DNA of 64,000 nucleotides. Origin: Paraflavitalea sp. CAU 1676 (GTDB lineage Bacteria; Bacteroidota; Bacteroidia; Chitinophagales; Chitinophagaceae). The notes under the pieces were generated by a model. That model was not told where the DNA came from. It searched no databases and saw nothing but the letters and a program-made list of their open reading frames with translations. Positions 18,546-25,900 of the stretch are shown here, one piece after another. How positions within the stretch are numbered: position 1 is the first letter of the stretch; each line of letters begins with the position of its first letter. The position numbers and the translations under genes are program-made. The stretch lies in the NCBI RefSeq assembly GCF_029223285.1, contig NZ_JARHUJ010000013.1:62001-126000 (forward strand), written 5' to 3'.

Positions 18546-18553
18546 CGGGAACG
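18546..18553. promoter_or_regulatory. Candidate operator half-site upstream of the HAD gene
   Basis: CGGGAACG matches the left eight bases of the palindrome at 9976-9989 and lies about 76 bases before the HAD start. Eight bases alone are weak evidence; the location inside the same locus is what makes it worth recording. Confidence 0.3.
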
Positions 18554-18628
18554 ATTGCATCTGGAAAATGCAGGATTGCATGCTACTGTTATAAATATTC
18601 TATTTCTTGCAGTAGCATTTCAGCAGGT

Positions 18629-19354
18629 ATGGCAATGATCAAACTAGTAGTATGTGGTATGACTGGTACCACAATTTATGATAACAGGGAAGTAGAGAGT
18701 ATTCTTTATGATGCACTCCAGCAAACAGGCTTGTTTGTGGAGAGGTCTACCGTAGTTGGCATGATGGGTTGGAGCAAACTAAAAGTGTTTGAAACATTGT
18801 GGGAGCAACAGATTGGTAAGTCTCATGCTATGTACCGGCAAAACGTGACCGATTCTTATGACCTGTTCACGCAGTTACTGGAACAGCATTATGCGAGCCA
18901 GCGGATCAGGGCTGCAGACGGCGCCACTGAATTGTTTTGGCATTGCCGGAAAAATGGCATTAAGGTCGCGCTGACCACCGGCCTTTACCGGAAGGTGACA
19001 AATATCATCCTGCAAAGGTTGGATTGGATGAAAGGATTAGATGAGCATTACACGAGTCAAAGTCCCTTTTCAGTGATCGACTGTTCAATATCCAGTACAG
19101 AAGTTCAAAGTGGCAGACCCTGTCCCGATATGATCCGGCTGGCCATGCAACAGCTGGGGGTAACCGATCCCATGCAGGTGATCAATATCGGCGATACACC
19201 TGCGGATCTTCTATCGGGTCGCAATGCGGGCGTCAGGTTATCGTTGGGCGTATCCAACGGTACGTATTCGGCCAGTGAATTGCAACATTATCCGCATGAC
19301 GGCATCCTGGGTTCTACCGGAGAACTGATCATGCTGTTAGAGAATATAGTTTAA
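18629..19354 (+). CDS. Phosphonatase-like HAD-superfamily protein lacking its nucleophile
   Basis: Starting at the ATG at 18629, or six bases later, the product is about 241 residues. HAD motif II (ALTTGLYRK), motif III (SGRPCPDMI) and motif IV (NIGDTPADLLSGRNAG) match the phosphonoacetaldehyde hydrolase-like branch. Motif I reads LVVCGMTGTTI where the branch has LVVFDMAGTTV, so the nucleophilic Asp is Gly10. GGT for GAT is a single-base difference. The rest of the frame is intact, so this is either a pseudo-enzyme with a binding role, a recent inactivating change or a base-calling error. It stands alone between two terminators, at the end of the sugar locus. Confidence 0.85.
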   Translation: MAMIKLVVCGMTGTTIYDNREVESILYDALQQTGLFVERSTVVGMMGWSKLKVFETLWEQQIGKSHAMYRQNVTDSYDLFTQLLEQHYASQRIRAADGATELFWHCRKNGIKVALTTGLYRKVTNIILQRLDWMKGLDEHYTSQSPFSVIDCSISSTEVQSGRPCPDMIRLAMQQLGVTDPMQVINIGDTPADLLSGRNAGVRLSLGVSNGTYSASELQHYPHDGILGSTGELIMLLENIV

Positions 19355-19416
19355 GATGGTTTTACTAATGCAAGGGTAAGCCCCGTTTCATAAGCAATTT
19401 TTGAAATAGCAAGTAA

Positions 19417-19446
19417 CCCCTCCCTAGTCTTAGGGAGGGTATTTTT
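19417..19446 (+). terminator. Rho-independent terminator
   Basis: A perfect 8-bp stem (19417-19424 with 19431-19438) and a 6-base loop lead into TATTTTTT. It ends the HAD transcript and touches the stop of the convergent VOC gene. Confidence 0.85.
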
Positions 19447-19826
19447 TACTCCCCTGCCGGCTCCCACAACTCTACTTTGTTTCCTTCGGCATCCAGTATG
19501 TGAACGAATTTGCCGTAGTCGTAGCTTTCAATATTGTCGAGAATAGTCACGCCTTCTTTTTTGAGTTCTTCTACCAGCGCCTCCAGGTTCTCGACCCGGT
19601 AATTGATCATGAATTCTTTGGTAGAAGGTTCGAAGTATTTCGTGGTTTCGCCAAACGGACTCCAGGTAGTAGATCCTTTCTTCGTATTGTCATCCCCTTC
19701 GTACCATTCAAAAGTAGCCCCATAATCGTTGGTGTTTAAACCAAGGTGCTTTTGGTACCAGTCTTTCATTTGTTTGGGGTCCTTGCATTTGAAAAAGATG
19801 CCGCCGATGCCTGTTACTTTTTTCAT
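19446..19826 (-). CDS. VOC-family (glyoxalase/bleomycin-resistance-like) protein
   Basis: The 126-residue protein is one vicinal-oxygen-chelate module pair: GIGGIFFKCKDPKQMKDWYQ at the start and FVHILDAEGNKVELWEPAGE at the end, with the Glu of VELWEP as the usual last metal ligand. Members bind a metal and act as lyases, dioxygenases or drug-binding proteins. The specific reaction is not predictable. It is a single gene with no obvious partner. Confidence 0.88.
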   Translation of the reverse strand: MKKVTGIGGIFFKCKDPKQMKDWYQKHLGLNTNDYGATFEWYEGDDNTKKGSTTWSPFGETTKYFEPSTKEFMINYRVENLEALVEELKKEGVTILDNIESYDYGKFVHILDAEGNKVELWEPAGE

Positions 19827-19962
19827 GTTGGAGAGTATTTTAGTCCGCTTAAGCGGTGAACGAATTTCGATAAATTTCAGTGTATTGACAAAAGGAAACC
19901 AGGTTATCGACGTGTCCGGTTGGGTACTGTCAGGCAGAACGCTGCATTGATAAAAGTTCGCA

Positions 19963-20967
19963 CTATTTTGCCCGCGACTTTCCTTGTACAGGCTGGTGCA
20001 TGATGAGCTGGTTGATCAGTGCCGTCACCTCCGCCACCGGCATTTTCTTCACGAGGTAGAAGTGGCCGGTGCCGGCATCGTCCCAACTATTGCTGCCATC
20101 GTTGTTGATCACGAAGCGCCCGGAACGAAGCGTATAGTACGGTTCCCAGCCTCTGATAGCTACCAGCACCGCCGTTTCGTCCCAGCTCATGCGCCCATTT
20201 TTATCCTGCTTACTCATGGGAATACTCAGCGCAAACACGTCCTTGACCGGACTGTTCCTGATCGCCTCATTGCCGATCAACGGCAAGCCCGTCAACACTT
20301 CCACACCGATCTCGAATCCGCTGAAGATAATGGTGCCGGGCCATTGGGTTACAACGGTTTTGGAGGATGGTATATCCCGGTCTACATTGAATTCCTTGCC
20401 GGCCGGGAAATGCCCCGCCATACTCACCAGCTGTTTTACTTTCTTTTTTACCAGCTCCCTGCCGCTTAATGGCGAATATTTATCAGGCGCAGACTGTAGC
20501 AGGTTGGCCAGGTTGGTGAAAAAGCCCACGGTCACAATTGTAACTGAATTATCCGGCTCGGCAGCGAGTAACTTACGGTAGAGCGCCACGGCATCCGGCA
20601 CCTCGGTATTGGAGGAAATAACGTGCGGATAGTTGGCCGTGACCACAGAATCCCATTTTTGCCAGGACGGCAGGTCGAGGGCCTTGCGTTTGGGTACGCC
20701 AATCGGCAGGCCGGGCCGCTTGAACCAGGTATTGAAGACGCTCAACACTGCCCCCACCCGGGCGTATTTATTACTGGCAATGGTGGCCAGTATCCTGGCT
20801 TCGCCGCTATCGGCCAGGGCATGCAGCAGCGCGATGGCGCCCACATCGTCATAATCCGGACCGATATCGGTATCAAATATAATCGGAACTGGTTTTGGGG
20901 CCTGCTGTGCCAGGCTGTAGTAACTGCCAGCCAGCACCAATAGCAATGACAGGAATAATGGCTTCAT
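19963..20967 (-). CDS. Exported nucleoside hydrolase
   Basis: From the ATG at 20967 the product has 334 residues. It starts with a signal peptide (FLSLLLVLAGSYYSLAQ), which is why the longer in-frame start was not used. The calcium-binding signature DTDIGPDYDDVGAI marks inosine-uridine-preferring nucleoside hydrolases, which cut the N-glycosidic bond of ribonucleosides. MSWDETAVLVAIRG near the C-terminus supplies the second metal-ligand Asp. The signal peptide suggests periplasmic nucleoside scavenging. The gene stands alone; the 325 bases upstream are gene-free. Confidence 0.9.
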   Translation of the reverse strand: MKPLFLSLLLVLAGSYYSLAQQAPKPVPIIFDTDIGPDYDDVGAIALLHALADSGEARILATIASNKYARVGAVLSVFNTWFKRPGLPIGVPKRKALDLPSWQKWDSVVTANYPHVISSNTEVPDAVALYRKLLAAEPDNSVTIVTVGFFTNLANLLQSAPDKYSPLSGRELVKKKVKQLVSMAGHFPAGKEFNVDRDIPSSKTVVTQWPGTIIFSGFEIGVEVLTGLPLIGNEAIRNSPVKDVFALSIPMSKQDKNGRMSWDETAVLVAIRGWEPYYTLRSGRFVINNDGSNSWDDAGTGHFYLVKKMPVAEVTALINQLIMHQPVQGKSRAK

Positions 20968-21292
20968 AGCATGCGTTTGCCCAACGAATATAACCCCTTC
21001 CCGCCAGGAAATATGGATATGCCTAGGTGCGTGAAAGCAGCCTCGGAGGCAGTTACCGCTCCCCTCATTCAGTGGCTCCGGTATCCACTTCAAAAAAAAG
21101 TTCATTTATTTTTTGTCAAACCCTGCTCGTGCTTGTTTATTATAGGCAGAACTGATAACACCACAAGATTTAGCAATACAGGATTTTCCTGAAAACTTCT
21201 ATTCACAGTTACACCTTAGTTGTAATTGCTCCCGGCAGGTCTCTGTTGGGATTTTTTTTGCCCAGCATCGCCCCCGCTCACCCAATCCCTCA
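20968..21292. other. Intergenic region between divergent genes
   Basis: This 325-base stretch lies between the nucleoside hydrolase gene and the DUF6660/TonB pair. It should hold both promoters. I found no RNA gene, strong inverted repeat or convincing coding frame in it. Confidence 0.6.
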
Positions 21293-21628
21293 ATGTTGTA
21301 TATTCGCGGCGTGAAAATCGTCGTCGCCTTCCTCCTGCTATTGCTCACTGCCTCGGGTACCTTCTACCCTTGTTGCATGGAGGATGATTGCGCAGACGAA
21401 TTGGTAGCGTCCTCCACAGAAGGCGATCAGCAACACGAGGAAACGACCTGCTCCCCCTTCTTTGCCTGCGGCACCTGCCCCGGCGCGGTTGATCTGCCCA
21501 AGGTCGAGACCATTACCATTCCCTCCACGGGCGAAAAGCTGGAGCACCAGGGGCTGTATTTGGTCCGGCTGGCCACCTTCTCCCCTACTTTTTTCCAGCC
21601 TCCCCGGTTTGTGCGCCTATCTGCCTAA
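21293..21628 (+). CDS. DUF6660-like small exported Cys protein
   Basis: This is a 111-residue protein with a hydrophobic N-terminus (VKIVVAFLLLLLTASG) and clustered Cys/acidic/His residues: YPCCMEDDCADE, then QQHEETTCSPFFACGTCPG. Such proteins occur immediately upstream of TonB receptor genes in Bacteroidota and are classed as DUF6660. The HEETTCSPFxxCxxC pattern suggests metal binding. The start is uncertain: ATG at 21293 or GTG at 21311, the latter giving a cleaner signal peptide. It is 31 bases ahead of the TonB receptor gene. Confidence 0.75.
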   Translation: MLYIRGVKIVVAFLLLLLTASGTFYPCCMEDDCADELVASSTEGDQQHEETTCSPFFACGTCPGAVDLPKVETITIPSTGEKLEHQGLYLVRLATFSPTFFQPPRFVRLSA

Positions 21629-21659
21629 CAATCCATTTTCTGTAGACTAAAGCATTTTC

Positions 21660-23822
21660 ATGAAATTCCTTTTGACAGGCATTGTACTGTGTTGCCTCTT
21701 CACGGCTGCACAAGCTCAGCATATATTTAAAGCAACCATTCGCGGCGGCGAAGACAAAAGTCCGCTGCCCGGCGCATCCATCACCTGGAAAAACCAGCAA
21801 AAAACTGTCATAGCCGACTCTGCCGGCATTGTAACCATCACCGGCATTCCTGAAGGCGAACAGCAGTTCACCGTGTCCTTTGTCGGGTACGAGGCCCAAG
21901 ACCTTTCCTATATATTTCCGCTCGCCAACCAGGCAGCCATAGAGATCATCCTGGAGCATGCGGAAGAAGAGGAGGATGAAGAAGCCGTGATCGTCACCGC
22001 CACCCGTACCAGTCGCACCATTGCCAACACCCCCACCCGTACGGAAGTGATCTCGGGCGAAGAACTGGGTGAAAAAGGCAATATGAAACCCGGCGACATC
22101 CGCATGCTGCTCAACGAAAGCACCGGCATTCAAACACAGCAAACCTCCGCCACCTCGTTCAATGCAGGCATCCGCATCCAGGGGCTCGACGGTCGGTATA
22201 CCCAACTCCTGCGCGACGGATATCCCCTCTATGCTGGCTTCAGCGGCGGGCTGTCCATCCTTCAAATTGCTCCGCTCGATCTGCAGCAGGTGGAAGTGAT
22301 CAAAGGATCGGCCTCTACCCTCTACGGCGGCGGCGCCATTGCCGGGCTGGTAAACCTGGTGTCGAAGAAACCAGGCAAGGAACGCGAGCTTAACTTCATG
22401 GCCAATGGCACCAGCGCCCGCGGGCTCGACCTGAGCGGCTTCTACAGCGAGCGTTATGGTAAGGCGGGGCTCACGGTCTTCGCTTCGCGCAATTCGAATG
22501 CGCCATTCGATCCCGCCGATATCGGACTTACGGCGATTCCTAAATTTGAGCGCTACACCATCAACCCCCGATTGTTCCTGTATGGTAAAAAACTCACGGC
22601 CGATGTAGGCGTTACTTATATTACGGAAGACCGCGTCGGTGGCAATGTCAACTACATCAAACACGGTGGCAGTGGTTTCTATGAAAAGAACAATACAGAT
22701 CGTATTACTACCCAATTGGGCGTGGCCTATCGGCTGAATGATCAATCGACCTTACAGTTTAAGAATAGCTACAGCCATTTTAACCGCGATATCGCTATCC
22801 CCGCATACCAGTTTGAAGCGCTGCAGCAGTCCTCCTTTTCGGAGCTTACGTGGAATTACAAGGGTGAGCAATCCGATTGGGTGATCGGCGCCAATTTCCT
22901 CACCGACGATCTCAAAGAAGAAAAGCGATCGGCCGATCCGCTGCGCGATTATCATTACAATACGCTCGGCTTTTTTGTACAGAACGCGTGGACTGTTTCG
23001 GAGCGATTGGTATTGGAAACCGGGTTGCGGGGTGATTACGTGAAAGAGTATGGTTTTGAATTGCTGCCCCGCGTGGCAGCTATGCTGCGTATTACGCCCA
23101 GGTTGACGACCCGGCTGGGCGGTGGTTTCGGTTATAAAACACCAACTGTCTTCACCGAAGAATCGGAGCGCATCCAGTTTCAGCATGTATTGCCGATCGA
23201 TGTAAACCAGTCGAAAAATGAAAGATCGGTAGGTGGCAATTGGGACTTCAACTACCGCACGAATATTGGTCCGGTTAATGTGAGCTTCAATCATTTGTTT
23301 TTCTATACCCGCCTCAACCGGCCGTTGGTATTGGAGCAGGAGGGATCGGGCCAACTGGCATTCCGCAACAGTACCGGCTATATCGACACCCGTGGTATGG
23401 AAACCAACCTGCGCCTGGTGTACCAGGATTTTAAATTGTTTATTGGCTATACCTATACCGATGCGAATACGCACTTTTCGGGCAAGGAGCAGTGGTTGCC
23501 ACTTACGGCGCGTCACCGCCTCAACAATGTGCTGATGTATGAAGTTGAAGACAAGCTGAAGCTGGGCCTGGAAGCGTATTATTTTAGCCGTCAGCAATTG
23601 AGCGATGGCAATATGGGTAAAGATTACTGGATCACTGGCTTTATGGCCGAAAAGTTATGGGAGAAGTTTTCCCTATTCATCAATTTCGAAAACTTCACCA
23701 ATACCCGGCAGTCCCGCTTCGATACCATCTATACCGGTACGATCGATAACCCGGTGTTCCGCGACATCTATGCCCCGGTAGAAGGCTTTGTGGTGAATGG
23801 TGGGGTGAAGATAAAGTTGTGA
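21660..23822 (+). CDS. TonB-dependent outer-membrane receptor (siderophore/metal type)
   Basis: The 720-residue receptor has a signal peptide (to AAQAQ), a carboxypeptidase-regulatory-like domain (about residues 22-105), and a plug starting EEAVIVTATRTSRTIANTP with GSASTLYGGGAIAGLVNLVSK. A 22-strand-type barrel follows and ends VNGGVKIKL. It is shorter than SusC proteins, lacks the SusC signature and has no SusD neighbour, so it belongs with siderophore, cobalamin or metal receptors. The DUF6660-like gene before it supports metal-linked import. The ligand is unknown. Confidence 0.9.
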   Translation: MKFLLTGIVLCCLFTAAQAQHIFKATIRGGEDKSPLPGASITWKNQQKTVIADSAGIVTITGIPEGEQQFTVSFVGYEAQDLSYIFPLANQAAIEIILEHAEEEEDEEAVIVTATRTSRTIANTPTRTEVISGEELGEKGNMKPGDIRMLLNESTGIQTQQTSATSFNAGIRIQGLDGRYTQLLRDGYPLYAGFSGGLSILQIAPLDLQQVEVIKGSASTLYGGGAIAGLVNLVSKKPGKERELNFMANGTSARGLDLSGFYSERYGKAGLTVFASRNSNAPFDPADIGLTAIPKFERYTINPRLFLYGKKLTADVGVTYITEDRVGGNVNYIKHGGSGFYEKNNTDRITTQLGVAYRLNDQSTLQFKNSYSHFNRDIAIPAYQFEALQQSSFSELTWNYKGEQSDWVIGANFLTDDLKEEKRSADPLRDYHYNTLGFFVQNAWTVSERLVLETGLRGDYVKEYGFELLPRVAAMLRITPRLTTRLGGGFGYKTPTVFTEESERIQFQHVLPIDVNQSKNERSVGGNWDFNYRTNIGPVNVSFNHLFFYTRLNRPLVLEQEGSGQLAFRNSTGYIDTRGMETNLRLVYQDFKLFIGYTYTDANTHFSGKEQWLPLTARHRLNNVLMYEVEDKLKLGLEAYYFSRQQLSDGNMGKDYWITGFMAEKLWEKFSLFINFENFTNTRQSRFDTIYTGTIDNPVFRDIYAPVEGFVVNGGVKIKL

Positions 23823-23928
23823 GCCTGGGTTGTCAGGAATTTACTTGACGATCTTATAAGTATTTTTTAATAAAACAACTCCAAATGGAGGTCATTAAAG
23901 CCAGATATCTGAATAATCAGTAACAGTC

Positions 23929-24411
23929 ATGGAAAAGTTATTTGCCGAATTGAATGGCTTTGCCATTTATGAACCTGCCATGTTGGTGAATTATTTGAAA
24001 GAAAACCGGCTTAGGAAGAAAGATGTATTGTCGTATTTCTATACCTCGAATCATGGCGATCTCATTACCCGCCAGGGTATTGCCCTGCCTGTTGTAAACG
24101 TCGATCCGGACGATTATGGTTTTGAAATATTGGATGCCGAACCGCCGAACTACCTGGTGAGGTCTGACGGCTGGATCTTCCACGCCCCTGCCGGCCTGGT
24201 GCGTATCATCGGAATTGGCTATCTGACCAATTTGTCTTCCATCAAAGACGATACGGGCTTGCGGTTTACTATTCCTGAAGGCTGGCATAAGCTCACTATT
24301 TATAGTTATTGGAACGACGAAGAAGAGCCTTGCTTTGGATTGCATTTCCAACCGGCCGGCCAACAGCCCGAATTCTCTGGCGATTTTGATACGGATTATG
24401 CTTTTGAGTGA
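23929..24411 (+). CDS. Hypothetical protein, 160 residues
   Basis: This is an acidic soluble protein with no signal peptide or membrane segment. It has mixed alpha/beta character, with an N-terminal helix-rich part (MLVNYLKENRLRKKDVLSYF) and a beta-rich part that includes YLVRSDGWIFHAPAGLVRII. It is not recognised. The codon pattern and composition look like a real gene, and it stands alone on the strand about 107 bases after the TonB receptor. A role with that receptor is not indicated. Confidence 0.7.
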   Translation: MEKLFAELNGFAIYEPAMLVNYLKENRLRKKDVLSYFYTSNHGDLITRQGIALPVVNVDPDDYGFEILDAEPPNYLVRSDGWIFHAPAGLVRIIGIGYLTNLSSIKDDTGLRFTIPEGWHKLTIYSYWNDEEEPCFGLHFQPAGQQPEFSGDFDTDYAFE

Positions 24412-24452
24412 GGTAACAAGTTTCACCCGAATTAACAGGAAGTTTAATTAGT

Positions 24453-24498
24453 ATGCAGTATTTTACGGTAGTCATTGACGTGACTACCGTAACTGCAT
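24453..24498. repeat. Long inverted repeat ahead of the frameshifted small gene
   Basis: TTACGGTAGTCA and TGACTACCGTAA form a perfect 12-bp stem with loop TTGACG. Outside it, ATGCAG (24453-24458) pairs with CTGCAT (24493-24498) across an internal bulge. No T-run follows, so it is not a standard terminator. It ends four bases before the ATG of the damaged small gene at 24502. Confidence 0.7.
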
Positions 24499-24501
24499 CA
24501 T

Positions 24502-24785
24502 ATGAAGCTTATTTTACCCCCATTTTAATGAGTTCAATGCCGCCTGGCTGTACAGTGCCCCGGATTGGGAAACCCTCAATGCCGGCAACCTTAACCTCGC
24601 ACAAACTTTTGCCACCAATGAGGAGCTGGCCTACCTGGGCGGCGTCCGTAAGGTCGAAAGAAGAGGCTGTTATTGGCTGAGATGCCCGTTTGTGCCATTG
24701 GGGCGTCAAATATGTCGGTCTGTCGCATTTTTACCATACTTCATACGCCGGGGAAGAGGATTTATGCTGCAAAATGGCCGGTTGA
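24502..24785 (+). pseudogene. Frameshifted small gene of unknown function
   Basis: No single frame is open, but three consecutive frames give one protein-like text. ATG at 24502 reads MKLILP, then breaks in a five-C run (24517-24521). With one C fewer it would continue HFNEFNAAWLYSAPDW and onward to VERRGCYWL near 24679. A second shift leads into DARLCHWGVKYVGLSHFYHT and ends at TGA 24783-24785. About 94 residues would result. I do not recognise the family. Two frameshifts in 284 bases point to decay or to assembly errors. Confidence 0.55.
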
Positions 24786-24859
24786 TACCGAACCTGTTAG
24801 CGGCCCGCAAAAAGTATATTATCCTTGTGCAAATGAGCCGCCAAACCTCATTTACTCCA

Positions 24860-25867
24860 ATGAAATCCAATTTCCTGTTCGCTTGCCTCACCGCATGCCC
24901 TGCAATATTTTGTCAGGCACAGTCGGGCCTGACCGTCAGTAGCGGTACTTCCCTCCTGATCAAGAGTAGTAACATGATGTCTGTTGACGGCATCGTATTG
25001 CAACCTTCCTCAGACTTCACCATCAACGGTAGTAATAGCATTGCCCGTAATACCTCCCTCTCGCATGGAGCTTCCGGCACTTATATCGGGCGCGCCTTTA
25101 AACTCGCCGGCACCGTCAATGCCTTTAGCGGCAGCATTACCATTTACTATAACGACAGTGAACTTAATGGCATCCCGGAAGGTAGTCTGACCCTGAACGT
25201 TCACAACGGAACCGCCTGGGGTGCATTTACTACAGGTATTACCAGAGATGGAACCAATAATTACGTGCGAACCACTGGCCTCAGCAACGTAAACCTGGAT
25301 GAGTTTACCCTGGCCGATGCCATGGCCACCTTGCCGTTGACCTGGGGTGATGTGACGGCCAACAGAAAAGGTGCAGGGGCATTGGTGAAATGGCAAACCT
25401 ACGACGAGAGCAGCATCAGCTATTTTGAAGTAGAAAAGCGTACCTCCACCAGCGATTGGCACACCACCGGTTCAAGGATCGAAGCCTATAACACAGCGGG
25501 CGCACATGACTATAACCTCGACGATGCGACGGTTACGCAGGCCCTTACCTATTACCGCATTAAACAGGTTGATATTAACAGCCGCTTCACCTATTCCAAA
25601 GTGGTTTCTGTAAGTGCCGTTGGTATGCCTGCTGACGTCAATCTATACCCAAATCCTGCGGGCCATTATGTGGTAGTCGATGCCCATCAGTTAAAAATGT
25701 TATCGGTTAAAGTGTATAGCTTGGATGGCAGCCTTGTGCTTTCCAAGCCGGCGAATGGTACAAGTGTTTGTGTGCTGGATTTAGGGCGCCTGCCGGCAGG
25801 CCAGTACCGGTTAGTTGCGCGGCTTTCTAATGGTGCTATTTGCAACCAGTCATTTATTAAAAAGTAA
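24860..25867 (+). CDS. T9SS-sorted exported protein
   Basis: From the ATG at 24860 (MKSNFLFACLTACPAIFCQAQ, a signal peptide) the protein has 335 residues. The same frame stays open upstream because of the damaged gene before it, so a longer start would be wrong. The N-terminal half is beta-rich and repetitive in style. Then comes a short module common in T9SS cargo (LVKWQTYDESSISYFEVEK, LTYYRIKQVDINSRFTYSK), and a type A sorting domain (NLYPNPAGHYVVV, GRLPAGQYRLVARL). It is likely surface-attached or secreted. Its gene is 33 bases ahead of the endosialidase-chaperone gene, so the two are probably cotranscribed. Confidence 0.85.
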   Translation: MKSNFLFACLTACPAIFCQAQSGLTVSSGTSLLIKSSNMMSVDGIVLQPSSDFTINGSNSIARNTSLSHGASGTYIGRAFKLAGTVNAFSGSITIYYNDSELNGIPEGSLTLNVHNGTAWGAFTTGITRDGTNNYVRTTGLSNVNLDEFTLADAMATLPLTWGDVTANRKGAGALVKWQTYDESSISYFEVEKRTSTSDWHTTGSRIEAYNTAGAHDYNLDDATVTQALTYYRIKQVDINSRFTYSKVVSVSAVGMPADVNLYPNPAGHYVVVDAHQLKMLSVKVYSLDGSLVLSKPANGTSVCVLDLGRLPAGQYRLVARLSNGAICNQSFIKK

Positions 25868-25900
25868 TTCCAACATACAATATCCATTACAATTCATTTT

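Noticed and set aside
21651-23597. Long open frames on the minus strand opposite the TonB receptor gene (386 and 281 residues)
   Set aside because: They lie antisense to a clear receptor and have no domain character; they are shadows of its codon use.
24692-24859. Upstream extension of the T9SS protein at 24860 to a GTG start
   Set aside because: The extension reads through the decayed small gene and would bury the signal peptide that begins at 24860.
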